Source: an uncultured Collinsella sp. (GTDB taxonomy: Bacteria > Actinomycetota > Coriobacteriia > Coriobacteriales > Coriobacteriaceae). From it: DNA of 47,372 nucleotides. Shown piece by piece: positions 16,271-25,131 of the stretch; positions within the stretch are counted from its first letter, which is position 1; each line of letters opens with the position of its first letter. The translations under genes were made by a program, and so were the position numbers. The notes beneath the pieces were generated by a model, which did no database searches, was not told the DNA's origin, and was given only the letters and a program-made list of their open reading frames with translations. The DNA lies in the NCBI GenBank assembly GCA_934646965.1, contig CAKUEZ010000003.1, forward strand, positions 1 to 47,372, written 5' to 3'.

Positions 16271-16364
16271 GGGTGATGCAATCTTTACGCAAATGTAAGC
16301 AAATGTTCACACGTCAACAATTGATGGGAGTCAACTCGCTGCTAAAACGATCGCAGCGAAAAAC

Positions 16365-17699
16365 CTAGTCCTCCATGCCGAGGTCGATCGTCGTGCCTTC
16401 GAACACCTTGTTAACGGTGCGGACGGCGCACATCTTGCCACACATGGTGCAAGTGCCCTCGGTGGCGGCAGGGGATTCCTCGTAGCGCTTCTTGCCCGTA
16501 ACCGGGTCGAGCGCGCACTTCCACATGGCGTCCCAGTCGAGCTTGCGGCGTGCCTGGCCCATCTTGTCGTCCATGTCGCGGGCGTGGGGCACCTTCTTGG
16601 CAATATCGGCGGCGTGTGCGGCAATCTTGGTGGCCATGAGGCCGTCGAGCACATCCTGGGCGTTGGGTAGGCACAGGTGCTCGGCCGGCGTCACGTAGCA
16701 CAGGAAGTCGGCACCCGAGCTCGCGGAGATAGCGCCACCGATGGCGGCGGTGATGTGGTCGTAACCCACGCCGATATCGGTCACCAGTGGCCCGAGCACA
16801 TAGAACGGGGCGTTGTGGCACAGGCGCTTCTGCAGTTTCATGTTGGCGGCGATCTCGTCGAGCGCCATGTGACCCGGGCCCTCGACCATGACCTGGACGC
16901 CGGCGGCCCAAGCGCGCTTGCACAGCTTGCCCAGCTCGATCATCTCGGCGGTCTCGGTGGCGTCGTTGGAGTCGTAGAGACAGCCCGGGCGGCAGGAGTC
17001 GCCGAGTGAAATCGTCACGTCGTACTCGTGGCAGATTTCGAGCAGCTCGTCAAAGTACTCGTAGAAGGGATTTTCGTTGCCGGTGACCTCCATCCAGCCA
17101 AACAGCAGCGAGCCGCCGCGGCTGACGATGTTCATGAGACGGCCGGTTTCCTTAAAGGTCTTGGTGACCGATTTGTTGATGCCGCAGTGGATGGTCATAA
17201 AGTCCACGCCATCCTCGGCATGCGCGCGCACGACCTCGAACAGGTCGTCCTTAGTAAGCTTGACCAGCGGCTTTTCCATGTAGCCGATGGCGTCGTACAT
17301 GGGGACGGTACCCACCATGAGCGGCGTCTCGTCGATGAGCTGCTGGCGGAACTGGCGCGTCTTGCCCGAGTTGGAGAGGTCCATGATGGCGTCGGCGCCA
17401 AAGTCCTCGGCGATCTTGACCTTCTTCCATTCCTCGGCGGCATCGGCCTTGTCGCCCGAGATACCCAGGTTGACGTTGACCTTGGTGGACAGGCCCTCGC
17501 CGACACCAAAGGCGCGCATGCCCTTTTTGATATGCACGATGTTGGCGGGAATGGCGATGCGGCCGTCTGCCACGCGCTCGCGGATGTATTCGGGGTCGCG
17601 ATGCTCGCGATCGGCGACCTCCTTCATCTGCGGTGTGATCTGCCCGGCGCGGGCGAAGTCGATTTGCGTGACGAGCTTGGGCTCGGTCTGTGTGCTCAT
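16365..17699 (-). CDS. thiC: Phosphomethylpyrimidine synthase ThiC (short form)
   Basis: A 444-aa radical-SAM enzyme that converts aminoimidazole ribotide to HMP-phosphate. The ThiC barrel core is clear: IPANIVHIKKGMRAFGVGEG, GADAIMDLSNSGKTR, VDFMTIHCGINK, VTISLGDSCRPGCLYDSND, VMVEGPGHMALDEI and YVLGPLVTDIGVGYDHI. The C-terminal cluster-binding motif is CTMCGKMC, a CX2CX3C arrangement as in short anaerobe-type ThiC rather than the CX2CX4C of E. coli-type enzymes. The protein lacks the long N-terminal domain of the E. coli-type form. ATG 17699 has AAGGGAG about 9 nt upstream, which is part of the TPP riboswitch 3' side. Confidence 0.95.
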   Translation of the reverse strand: MSTQTEPKLVTQIDFARAGQITPQMKEVADREHRDPEYIRERVADGRIAIPANIVHIKKGMRAFGVGEGLSTKVNVNLGISGDKADAAEEWKKVKIAEDFGADAIMDLSNSGKTRQFRQQLIDETPLMVGTVPMYDAIGYMEKPLVKLTKDDLFEVVRAHAEDGVDFMTIHCGINKSVTKTFKETGRLMNIVSRGGSLLFGWMEVTGNENPFYEYFDELLEICHEYDVTISLGDSCRPGCLYDSNDATETAEMIELGKLCKRAWAAGVQVMVEGPGHMALDEIAANMKLQKRLCHNAPFYVLGPLVTDIGVGYDHITAAIGGAISASSGADFLCYVTPAEHLCLPNAQDVLDGLMATKIAAHAADIAKKVPHARDMDDKMGQARRKLDWDAMWKCALDPVTGKKRYEESPAATEGTCTMCGKMCAVRTVNKVFEGTTIDLGMED

Positions 17700-17705
17700 T
17701 GGCAC

Positions 17706-17799
17706 GGCTCCCTTCGTTGGCATTACCCATATCAGGTTTGCGGGTCAGGGCGGGCGCGCCCAGTCTCAGCCTGCCGTCTTGTCCTGCAAGCTCCCCGTT
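17706..17799 (-). promoter_or_regulatory. TPP (thiamine pyrophosphate) riboswitch
   Basis: On the minus strand, immediately before thiC, the conserved THI-box blocks appear in order: GGGGAGCT (17796-17789), GGCTGAGA (about 17771-17764), CCCTGACCCG, AACCTGATATGGGTAATGCC and AACGAAGGGAG. The final GGGAG overlaps the thiC ribosome binding site, so control by masking translation initiation is likely, as in other TPP switches. Confidence 0.95.
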
Positions 17800-17870
17800 T
17801 ATGTGGTGGGCTCAAGTATAGCTCGAATGGGTACGATTGACGCGATGAGCATGCCCGTAGGGAGGCGAAC

Positions 17871-18392
17871 ATGGAAGACAAGCATCTATATCGAGAGACG
17901 CAGTGGGATGTGTCGGCCGAGGAGGGCCGTGCCCATCATGGGCTGGTCGCAATTGGTTTTGCGGTGCTTGCCGTGTTGGTGATTGCCTTTTGTATTTGGA
18001 CGTTTGGCGGTCGCGGCGGCGCTGCCTGGGAGTTTGAGGCTGATGATAGCCTACCGATTATGACGGTGAGGAGTACTGGCGGTAATGCCAATACGCTCGC
18101 CGTTCCGGGCGATTATTGGTACCCGCGCGATGAGTTTGTGCAGTTGCAGCTGAGTGGTGGGTCCATTCCAGGTGAAGAAATCGAACGCGTGACGTTTGAC
18201 GCGGCGCTCAAAACGCTCACGGTGAAGCTCAAAGATCAAGGAGATGTGCCCACGACCATGGATATCGCCCTGATGGAATGGCGTCTGGAGCCTCCGACGG
18301 GTGTTGCGGTGTCCGAGGTTGAGCACGTCAAGATTGTCTATCAGGACGGTTCGACAAACGGGATTGCAAAGGCCGACGGTCTAGCAGAATAG
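17871..18392 (+). CDS. Uncharacterised single-pass membrane protein
   Basis: 173 aa; no family recognised. A polar N-terminus of about 24 residues precedes one membrane segment (LVAIGFAVLAVLVIAFCIW, about 26-44). A C-terminal domain of about 125 residues is probably extracytoplasmic and looks beta-rich, with TVRSTGGNANTLAVPGDYWY and alternating polar/hydrophobic strands; no lipobox or catalytic motif is evident. GGGAGG supports ATG 17871. It is divergent from the TPP-thiC unit and convergent with yaaA across a palindromic repeat. Confidence 0.7.
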   Translation: MEDKHLYRETQWDVSAEEGRAHHGLVAIGFAVLAVLVIAFCIWTFGGRGGAAWEFEADDSLPIMTVRSTGGNANTLAVPGDYWYPRDEFVQLQLSGGSIPGEEIERVTFDAALKTLTVKLKDQGDVPTTMDIALMEWRLEPPTGVAVSEVEHVKIVYQDGSTNGIAKADGLAE

Positions 18393-18420
18393 GTGTCGAG
18401 CCTAGCCAGCCAATTCATAA

Positions 18421-18488
18421 AAGTTGCGGTGGAATAGTTCCCGATTGTGCGATAAAAGGCTCAAATAGGAACTATTCCACCGCAAGTT
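18421..18488. repeat. AAGTTGCGGTGRAATA palindromic element, copy A
   Basis: TTGCGGTGGAATAGTTCC (18424-18441) pairs perfectly with 18468-18485 (18 bp), leaving a 26-nt loop containing AAAAGGCTCAAA. The core repeat (14 nt) starts are 48 bp apart. It lies between the convergent 17871 gene and yaaA. Two related copies occur at 19361-19428 and 40825-40893. Confidence 0.88.
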
Positions 18489-18528
18489 ATACAGAGAAGG
18501 CTGAGCGGGTCAGTGTTGGGTGCCGGCT

Positions 18529-19338
18529 CTAGAGCATCTGTTCGTTGATGAACACGAGGGTGTCTGGGGACGAGAGCTCGGGGACATAGCGGTAGCCAAG
18601 GTTGAACTCGGCAAGACCGGCGGCGTCCTCGAGCTTGTTTTCTGCCATCCAGCGCACCATGGAGCCGCGCGCCTTTTTGCTGGCGGTCGAGCGCTGGATG
18701 GGCTTGCCGTTGCGGACACCTTCGCCAAAGAGACAAGTGACGGTTGTGGCGTCGCCTGCGAGATGGGGTAGAACGGCCTTGGCGTACTCCGCGCTGGCAA
18801 GGTTGACGACCGTGGTGTTGGAGCCGGTCGGCGCAATGGCGCATGCAAGTTTGTCGCCCCAAAACGCATAGAGGTCACGGGCGTTGTTGACGGCGAGCTT
18901 GGCTCCCATTTCGAGCCGATAGGGCTCAACGCCATGGAAAGGCCGCACACATCCGTACAATCCGGAGAGGATCCAGAGATGGTTTTGCAGCCAGTCGAGC
19001 TGTGCAGCATCCATGACCTCGGGCGCCATGCTTTGGTATTGGATGCCGTGGTAGGACATGACGGCGGGGGAGATTCGGCGCGCGATATCGGGATCGGCGA
19101 GGTCGGCATCGCTCAGGACGGGCATAAATTCGTGAAGCGTATCCAGACACGTTGTAAGCAGCCTGTCGCTCACGTTCCAAAGGGCCTGAAGACCTGCTGC
19201 GCCATCCTCGCGTTCGATGCCTAGCAGTGCCTGATGGAGCCGGGCCGTCTGATGTGCAAAAGGCGGTATGCCCAAAACGTCAAAGGCATCTTGAGCTGTC
19301 CGCATCTGTTTGGCGGGCGAAATGACGACCTGTAGCAC
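18529..19338 (-). CDS. yaaA: YaaA family peroxide-stress protein
   Basis: A 269-aa YaaA/UPF0246 (DUF328) protein. It opens with MLQVVISPAKQM (family: M.ILISPAKT) and contains VMSYHGIQYQSMAPE, LRILSGLYGxxRP-like WILSGLYGCVRPFHGVEPYR, LEMGAKLAV, FWGDKLA and, near the end, KKARGSMVRWMAENKL followed by FNLGYRYVPELSS. E. coli YaaA lowers intracellular free iron under H2O2 stress and binds DNA; the biochemical activity is unsettled. The gene is bracketed by two copies of the AAGTTGCGGTGRAATA element, one 40 nt beyond its stop and one 23 nt upstream of its start. Confidence 0.92.
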   Translation of the reverse strand: MLQVVISPAKQMRTAQDAFDVLGIPPFAHQTARLHQALLGIEREDGAAGLQALWNVSDRLLTTCLDTLHEFMPVLSDADLADPDIARRISPAVMSYHGIQYQSMAPEVMDAAQLDWLQNHLWILSGLYGCVRPFHGVEPYRLEMGAKLAVNNARDLYAFWGDKLACAIAPTGSNTTVVNLASAEYAKAVLPHLAGDATTVTCLFGEGVRNGKPIQRSTASKKARGSMVRWMAENKLEDAAGLAEFNLGYRYVPELSSPDTLVFINEQML

Positions 19339-19360
19339 GGAATCCTCCTCCCGCTAAAAA

Positions 19361-19428
19361 AGTTGCGGTGAAATACAGACCGCTTTCCCCGTTGGAAGGC
19401 CTGATGAATCCGTATTTCACCGCAAGTT
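19361..19428. repeat. AAGTTGCGGTGRAATA palindromic element, copy B
   Basis: TTGCGGTGAAATAC (19363-19376) pairs with GTATTTCACCGCAA (19412-19425), with core starts 49 bp apart. The 35-nt interior contains GGAAGGCCTGA at the position where copies A and C carry AAAGGC. It lies between the M18 aminopeptidase stop and the yaaA start. Confidence 0.87.
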
Positions 19429-19440
19429 ACAAGAGTTTGG

Positions 19441-20838
19441 TTAGGCGCGCTCGAGGAAGGCCTTGTAGCCGCGGTAGGCCTCGTAGATATCGGCCTTGTT
19501 AGCGACCTCCCACAGGGCGTGCATGGACAGGACGGCAACGCCGGAGTCGATGACGTTCATGCCGTACTTGGCCATGATGTAGGCGATGGTGCCGCCGCCG
19601 CCCGCATTGACGCGGCCGAGCTCGCAGGTCTGGAAGTCCACGCCCGCCTCGTCCATGATATCGCGGACGAGGGCCACGTACTCGGCGTCGGCGTCGTTGG
19701 AGCCGCCCTTGCCGCGGCTGCCCGTGTACTTGTTGAAGCACAGGCCGCGACCCATGAAGGCTGCGTTCTTGGTCTCGAACTTGCCGGCATAGCCCGGGTC
19801 GAAGCCGGCGGACACGTCAGAGGAGAGCATGCGGCTGCGGGCGAGCGCGCGGCGAAGGGCCAGCGGGCTGTCCTCGCCGGCGAGCGTCATGATCTCGGCG
19901 ACGGTGTTCTCGAAGAAGCGGCTCGTCATACCGGTGGCACCCACGGAGCCGATCTCCTCCTTGTCGACGATGAGCGTGATGCTCGTGCGCTCGACATTGG
20001 CCACATTGATCTGGGCGAGCATGGAGGGGTAGGCGCAGACGCGGTCGTCGTGGCCATAGCCCAAAATCATGGAACGGTCGAGGCCCATGTCGCGGGCGGG
20101 GCCGGCGGGCACGACCTCGATCTCGGCGGAGAGGAAGTCCTCCTCCTCGACGTCGTACTGTTCCTTGAGGATGTCCAGGAACATCTGCTTGACGGGCTCC
20201 TTGGGAGCGTCCTTGTCGTCATCATCGAACTTGACGGGGCGGCCGCCCACGATCACGTCGAGGATCTCGGCATCGACGGCGTCCTTGGCAGGCTTGGACA
20301 TCTGCTCACTCGAGAGGTGGATCAGCAGGTCGGAGATGGTAAAGACCGGGTCGTCGGCCTTGTCGCCGATGTTGATGTCGACGGTGGTGCCGTCCTTTTT
20401 GCAGATGACGCCTACGAGTGCGAGCGGGGAGGCTACCCAGTGGTAGCTCTTGACGCCGCCGTAGTAGTGCGTGTCGAGGTAGGCCATGTCGCCGGCCTCG
20501 AAGGCGGGATTCTGCTTGAGGTCCAGGCGCGGCGAGTCCACGTGGGCGCCCAGGATGTTAAAGCCCTGCTCGAGCGGGGCGGTTCCCAGGTTGACGAGCA
20601 TAAGGTCCTTGCCGTGGTTGGCGGCGTACACCTTGTCGCCTGCCTTGAGCTCGCGGCCTTCGGCGATCACGGTCTCCAGGTCGACGTATCCCGCCTCCTC
20701 GGCCATCTTGATGCCGGTTTTGACGCACAGGCGCTCGGTCTTGTTCTCGCTCAAAAACTGCTTATAGCCGCGGCAAAGCTTCTCGAGCTCCTCGATTTGC
20801 TGTGGCGTGTACTTTTTCCATGCGCAGGGACGCTCCAT
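19441..20838 (-). CDS. M18 family (aspartyl-type) aminopeptidase
   Basis: A 465-aa dinuclear-zinc aminopeptidase of family M18. Candidate zinc and catalytic residues: His in ILGAHVDSPRLD, Asp in GYGHDDRVCAYPSM, the Glu-Glu pair in VDKEEIGSVGATG, Asp in LSSDVSAGFDP and His near the end in VAVLSMHALWEVANK. An acidic insertion (about 235-245, KFDDDDKDAPKEP) lies before the dimerisation region. ATG 20838 follows AAAGGAG; the longer open frame to 21426 is antisense to polA and is discarded. Substrates are probably N-terminal Asp/Glu or neutral residues, which cannot be resolved here. Confidence 0.92.
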   Translation of the reverse strand: MERPCAWKKYTPQQIEELEKLCRGYKQFLSENKTERLCVKTGIKMAEEAGYVDLETVIAEGRELKAGDKVYAANHGKDLMLVNLGTAPLEQGFNILGAHVDSPRLDLKQNPAFEAGDMAYLDTHYYGGVKSYHWVASPLALVGVICKKDGTTVDINIGDKADDPVFTISDLLIHLSSEQMSKPAKDAVDAEILDVIVGGRPVKFDDDDKDAPKEPVKQMFLDILKEQYDVEEEDFLSAEIEVVPAGPARDMGLDRSMILGYGHDDRVCAYPSMLAQINVANVERTSITLIVDKEEIGSVGATGMTSRFFENTVAEIMTLAGEDSPLALRRALARSRMLSSDVSAGFDPGYAGKFETKNAAFMGRGLCFNKYTGSRGKGGSNDADAEYVALVRDIMDEAGVDFQTCELGRVNAGGGGTIAYIMAKYGMNVIDSGVAVLSMHALWEVANKADIYEAYRGYKAFLERA

Positions 20839-21004
20839 GACGCAGGCTCCTTTCGGATCGATCGTGCTGGTTGATGTACCGTGAGCCATCGTATCACGCG
20901 CGGGCTCACGGTGGCGGGGGAGCTTGATGTGTGGTGGCCGCAGGGCGGGGAGCGTGTAAACTGGTGTGAGCAAACCGTGCCCAGCCCAAAGCGAGGTATT
21001 CAAT

Positions 21005-23755
21005 ATGTCTGACAAGCGCCGCACCTTTGCCGTTATCGACGGCAACTCGCTCATGCACCGCGCCTTCCACGCCGTGCCGCCGACCATGAACGCGCCGGAC
21101 GGTCGCCCCACCAACGCGATCTTTGGCTTTCTGAATATGTTCCTCAAGATGATTGATGCCTTTAACCCCGACGGTGTGGTCGTGGCGTTTGACAAGGGCA
21201 AGCCGCGCGTGCGCATGGAGATGCTGCCGCAGTATAAGGCGCAGCGCCCGCCCATGGACCCCGATCTGCACGCGCAGTTTCCGATGATTAAGGAGCTGCT
21301 CACGGCGCTCAACGTGCCGATTCTGCAGTCCGAGGGCTGGGAAGGCGACGATATCCTGGGAACCATGGCGCGCCTGGGTGAAGAGGCCGGCTGCGACATA
21401 CTGCTGGTGACCGGCGACCGCGACATGTATCAACTCGTGACCGAGCACGTCAACGTGGTCTCGACCCGCAAGGGCCTGTCCGACGTGGCGATCATGACGC
21501 CCGAGAGCGTGGACGACCTGTATCACGGCATCACGCCGGCGCTCGTGCCCGATTTCTACGGTCTGAAGGGCGATACGTCGGACAACATTCCCGGCGTACC
21601 GGGCATCGGCCCCAAAAAAGCGAGCGCGCTCATCGCGCAGTACGGCAGCCTGGACGAGGTCATCGCGCATGCCGATGAAGTCAAGGGCAAGATGGGCGAG
21701 AACCTGCGTGCGCACATCGACGATGCCCTGCTGAGCCGCAAGGTCGCAACCATTCGCACCGATGCGCCCGTCGAGCTCGACTTTGACGAAACGTCCTTCC
21801 CGGCGTTTTCTGCCGACGAAGTCTCCGCGGCGCTGGGCACGCTTGGCATTACGGCCATGCAGAACCGTTTCTTGTCGCTCATCGGTGGCGAGGGTGGGGC
21901 TGCGGCCGCTGCCAGCACGTTTGAGATTCCCCCCGTTATGCGCGCTGCCGCTGGCGATGCCGAGGCACTCGCTGCCGCTGCCGACGAGATCGCTCGTGCG
22001 ATCGAGGCAGGCGAGTGGATTGCCGCCGCGGTGGACGATGACAAGGAGGAGGGCGCGCTTTTTGGCCTGACACGCACGCTGTGGCTGGCGACGTCCAAGG
22101 GGCTGCTTGCGCTTGAGGAGGGCGACGGCGGTACGTCTGCCGTGGTCGATGGCTTCAACTTCGCCCACGGCGTGATCGCCGGTGTGCTTACTCGCCTGTT
22201 TATGGGGGGCCGCGTGGCGAGTCCGGATATGAAGGCACTTCTGCACGAGCTTTCGCCCATCGATTCCTCTGAGCTCGAGCTCATGGATCCGCTGGCGGCC
22301 GATTCCACGCGCATCTTCGATACCGTGGTCGCTGCCTACCTGCTGGATTCCGACCGCTCCGAGTTTGACGAGGCGTATCTGGCCGATACCTATCTTCAGA
22401 TGTCGCTGCCTGCGGTCCAAGGCGCGGAGGGCGCTGACGAGGATTCGTCTGCGCCTGCTGCTCGCACGGCTGCCCTGACGCTGGCACTGGTGGCTCCGCT
22501 GCGCGATCGCATGGCCCGCGAGAATGCGGTGAACGTGTTCGACGGCATCGAGATGCCGCTCGTGCCGGTCCTTGCCAAGATGGAGCGCGCGGGTATGCTC
22601 GTGGACCCCGATCGCCTGCACAATCTGTCTGAGGGCCTCGCAACCCAGATTGCCGAGGTCGAGCGCAACATTCGCGACCTGGCCGGCGATGAGACGTTCA
22701 ACATCGGCAGCCCCATGCAGCTCTCGCACGTGCTCTTTGACGTGATGGGCCTTCCGACCAAGGGCCTCAAGAAGACTAAGCGCGGCTATTATTCGACCAA
22801 CGCCAAGGTGTTGAGCGATCTTGCCCGCGACCACGAGATCGTGCGTCTGATCTTGGACTGGCGCGAGAAGTCCAAGATCAAGTCGACCTATCTGGACACG
22901 CTGGGTCCGCTGCGCCGCGGCGACGGTCGTGTGCACACCACGTACAACCAGACCATTACGGCGACGGGCCGTCTGTCTTCGAGCGACCCCAATCTGCAAA
23001 ACATTCCGACGCGCTCGGAGCTGGGTCGTACCGTCAAGACGGCGTTTTCGGCGGGCGAGGGGAGTGTCTTTTTGGCGGTGGACTACTCGCAGATCGAGTT
23101 GCGCCTGCTCGCGCATCTTTCGGGTGACGAGCACCTGGTGCGCGCCTTTAACGAGGGCGAGGACTTCCATGCCGAGACGGCCGCGCGCGTATTTGGCGTC
23201 CAGGTATCCGAGGTAACGCCCGACCTGCGTAGCCGCGCCAAGGCCGTGAACTTTGGCATTGTGTATGGTCAGCAGGCCTATGGCCTGTCGCAGTCGCTGC
23301 ATATCTCGATGGCCGAGGCGCGCGATATGATCGATCGCTACTACGAAGCCTACCCGGGCGTGCGTACGTTCCTCGACAATGTGGTCGCGCGCGCCAAGCA
23401 GACGGGCTATGCCGAGACCATGTACGGCCGCCGTCGTCATATTCCGGAGCTCAAGGCTAAAAACCCGCAACTCCGCGGCTTTGGCGAGCGCACGGCCATG
23501 AACCACCCCATGCAGGGCACCGCAGCTGACATCATCAAGATCGCGATGGCCCGCGTGAGCCGCCGCCTGGAAGAAGAAGGCTTTGCCGCCCACATGATTC
23601 TGCAGGTACACGACGAACTAGACTTTGAGTGCCCCATAGACGAAGTCGATCGCCTGACCGCTATGGTCCGTGACGTCATGGAACACGTAGTAGACCTCCG
23701 CGTGCCGTTGATCGCCGAAGCCAGCACCGGCACAACCTGGGCAGACGCGAAGTAG
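21005..23755 (+). CDS. polA: DNA polymerase I
   Basis: A 916-aa family A polymerase. Residues 1 to about 300 are a 5'-3' FEN-type exonuclease (VIDGNSLMHRAFHAVP, GWEGDDILGT, LLVTGDRDMYQLV, GLKGDTSDNIPGVPGIGPKKA). Residues about 320-510 occupy the 3'-5' exonuclease position but lack the DxE and other carboxylate motifs, so proofreading is probably absent, as in Taq and Bacillus enzymes. The polymerase domain shows motif A VDYSQIELRLLAHLSG (Asp693), motif B RAKAVNFGIVYG and motif C QVHDELDFE (Asp870). ATG 21005 is preferred, with GAGG 8 nt upstream; a GTG at 20966 is in frame but less well placed. The last 150 nt shift toward A-ending codons. Confidence 0.96.
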   Translation: MSDKRRTFAVIDGNSLMHRAFHAVPPTMNAPDGRPTNAIFGFLNMFLKMIDAFNPDGVVVAFDKGKPRVRMEMLPQYKAQRPPMDPDLHAQFPMIKELLTALNVPILQSEGWEGDDILGTMARLGEEAGCDILLVTGDRDMYQLVTEHVNVVSTRKGLSDVAIMTPESVDDLYHGITPALVPDFYGLKGDTSDNIPGVPGIGPKKASALIAQYGSLDEVIAHADEVKGKMGENLRAHIDDALLSRKVATIRTDAPVELDFDETSFPAFSADEVSAALGTLGITAMQNRFLSLIGGEGGAAAAASTFEIPPVMRAAAGDAEALAAAADEIARAIEAGEWIAAAVDDDKEEGALFGLTRTLWLATSKGLLALEEGDGGTSAVVDGFNFAHGVIAGVLTRLFMGGRVASPDMKALLHELSPIDSSELELMDPLAADSTRIFDTVVAAYLLDSDRSEFDEAYLADTYLQMSLPAVQGAEGADEDSSAPAARTAALTLALVAPLRDRMARENAVNVFDGIEMPLVPVLAKMERAGMLVDPDRLHNLSEGLATQIAEVERNIRDLAGDETFNIGSPMQLSHVLFDVMGLPTKGLKKTKRGYYSTNAKVLSDLARDHEIVRLILDWREKSKIKSTYLDTLGPLRRGDGRVHTTYNQTITATGRLSSSDPNLQNIPTRSELGRTVKTAFSAGEGSVFLAVDYSQIELRLLAHLSGDEHLVRAFNEGEDFHAETAARVFGVQVSEVTPDLRSRAKAVNFGIVYGQQAYGLSQSLHISMAEARDMIDRYYEAYPGVRTFLDNVVARAKQTGYAETMYGRRRHIPELKAKNPQLRGFGERTAMNHPMQGTAADIIKIAMARVSRRLEEEGFAAHMILQVHDELDFECPIDEVDRLTAMVRDVMEHVVDLRVPLIAEASTGTTWADAK

Positions 23756-23788
23756 GGAAGCACCCACAATTCCAAAGTAACCAAAAAC

Positions 23789-23823
23789 AGAGGGGAGCCC
23801 CTTCCAACAAGGGGCTCCCCTCT
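23789..23823. terminator. Strong hairpin after polA
   Basis: AGAGGGGAGCCCCTT (23789-23803) pairs perfectly with AAGGGGCTCCCCTCT (23809-23823) around a 5-nt loop. There is no T run, so it may be an end-stabilising hairpin or weak terminator. Confidence 0.65.
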
Positions 23824-23892
23824 GATCAAATTAATTCAGCCAAGTATCTAGATGCCCAAGAGGCCACCTTGGCGGCAAGCAAAGTCAACATA

Positions 23893-24018
23893 GCCTTGCC
23901 CGGGGCCGGCCGTTTGATTTTTGTAGATTCCGCACGAGCCGAAGAGCACTTAATGTGCTCTTCGAGCGAGCCCAGGACCTGACCGAGCAAAAATCAAACG
24001 GCCGGCCCCGGGCAAGGC
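23893..24018. repeat. Very long inverted repeat, 31-bp arms with nested hairpin
   Basis: The arms 23893-23923 and 23988-24018 are perfectly complementary over 31 bp (the first begins GCCTTGCCCGGGGCCGGCCG). The 64-nt loop contains a second palindrome, GAAGAGCAC-TTAAT-GTGCTCTTC (23941-23963). It sits between the convergent polA and HAD phosphatase genes, 11 nt from the latter's stop. Both this and the element at 9022-9102 have GGGCCGGC-rich arms followed by a GTTTG-like segment. Confidence 0.9.
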
Positions 24019-24029
24019 GACGGGATAGA

Positions 24030-24857
24030 TTATCGAGCCGCCAAGATGGCGTCGATGAGCGTCAGTACGCCCCCGTCGTTGTTGCTCGGAATGCGCCACT
24101 TAGCATGCGCGTTCATATGCTCCTCGGCATTGTCGACGATAAAGCTGTGACCGACGCGCTCCAGCATGGGGATGTCGTTATACGTGTCGCCCACGGCGGC
24201 GGCGTCGGCGATGTCGATGCCGAGCTGCTCGCACAGATGCGCGACGCCGGCGCCCTTGTCGACACCCAGGTTCATAAAGTCGATCCACTCGCGACCGGCA
24301 TTGGTGACATAGAGCTGGTCGGAGAATGCGGGGTTGTAGGTCTCGCGGAACGCGGGCTCGGCATCGTAAGCAGGGAAGAAGATCGAGATCTTGTTGGACT
24401 CGACATCGAGGCCCTCAAAAGTGTCGACGTAGTTGATCGTGTTGTAGTAGACGCTGATCTCGTCGTGATACTGGTGGTCGCGGGCAAGCACGTAAAACTC
24501 GTCGTAGCAGCACAGCACGGGAACGGCGCGCGGGTCCTCCGAGGCACAGGCAAGCACCTGCTGGTACAGAGCCACGTCGATATTGCTCTTGTAAATATAC
24601 TCACCGCGATAGATGACGCAGGCACCGTTGTCCGGGCAAAACGCGAGGCGGTTCTTAATGCCCTCGAACATTTCCTCGAGCTTGGGGGCCGGACGTCCGC
24701 TGGCAGGACAGAATACGATACCGGCGTCGGCGAGCTTGTCCAGACGCTCATCGAGGCCCTGAGGCAGCACGCGCTCGTCGGTGAGAAGCGTCTTGTCCAT
24801 ATCGACGGCGAGAATCTTAATGTTGCCGATATTGGCATCTGATTCGTAAGTTTGCAT
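24030..24857 (-). CDS. HAD superfamily hydrolase, Cof-type
   Basis: A 275-aa HAD phosphatase of the Cof/type IIB subgroup. Motif I is ILAVDMDKTLLTDE (nucleophile Asp and general acid Asp at about 19 and 21). A C2-type cap with several Tyr/Asp residues lies between about 90 and 190. Motif III/IV is VDKGAGVAHLCEQLGI followed by AAVGDTYNDIPMLERVG, and the end has HSFIVDNAEEHM and IPSNNDGGVLTLIDAI. Members dephosphorylate sugar phosphates, nucleotides or PLP; the substrate is not predictable. AAAGG lies upstream of ATG 24857. Confidence 0.9.
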   Translation of the reverse strand: MQTYESDANIGNIKILAVDMDKTLLTDERVLPQGLDERLDKLADAGIVFCPASGRPAPKLEEMFEGIKNRLAFCPDNGACVIYRGEYIYKSNIDVALYQQVLACASEDPRAVPVLCCYDEFYVLARDHQYHDEISVYYNTINYVDTFEGLDVESNKISIFFPAYDAEPAFRETYNPAFSDQLYVTNAGREWIDFMNLGVDKGAGVAHLCEQLGIDIADAAAVGDTYNDIPMLERVGHSFIVDNAEEHMNAHAKWRIPSNNDGGVLTLIDAILAAR

Positions 24858-25000
24858 AAAAGCGCGCCTTTCGTTTCGAGATTGTTTCAGACGTTATAAC
24901 CATTAACTAGTAGCCGGACGTATTTTCGCAGGATTGACGCGTATTTGCACCACACTTCACAAAGTAATGAAAAAACTTTTCAGAAATTTGAATTTATCGC

Positions 25001-25028
25001 TTGTGCAGCAAGCACTTTAGCGTATGAT
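25001..25028 (+). promoter_or_regulatory. Predicted sigma-70-type promoter of the arg leader
   Basis: TTGTGC (25001-25006) and TATGAT (25023-25028) are separated by 16 nt, about 100 nt upstream of the arginine-rich leader ORF. The preceding AT-rich stretch (24955-25000) could act as an UP-like element. No clear ARG box was found. The remaining sequence 24858-25000 contains no ORF. Confidence 0.55.
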
Positions 25029-25131
25029 AGCGACCATCGAAAACGGAGACGGCAAAAGCGCCGCTTACCGAGGAAAAGGTACCGTTTGCGATATATGAAT
25101 TGCGCCCGGCGATACGTGAAAGGAGAGGCAG

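Noticed and set aside
19519..20874. 451-codon plus-strand frame over the M18 aminopeptidase gene
   Set aside because: Repetitive Val/Gly/His/Asp-rich translation typical of an antisense shadow; the minus-strand frame encodes a clear M18 enzyme.
20839..21426. N-terminal extension of the M18 aminopeptidase
   Set aside because: The added sequence is antisense to the polA 5' end and lies upstream of a well-placed AAAGGAG-ATG at 20838.
20906..23611. 901-codon open frame antisense to polA
   Set aside because: It mirrors polA, whose motifs are unambiguous. Its composition is that of a GC-rich shadow frame and it has no binding site or recognisable domain.
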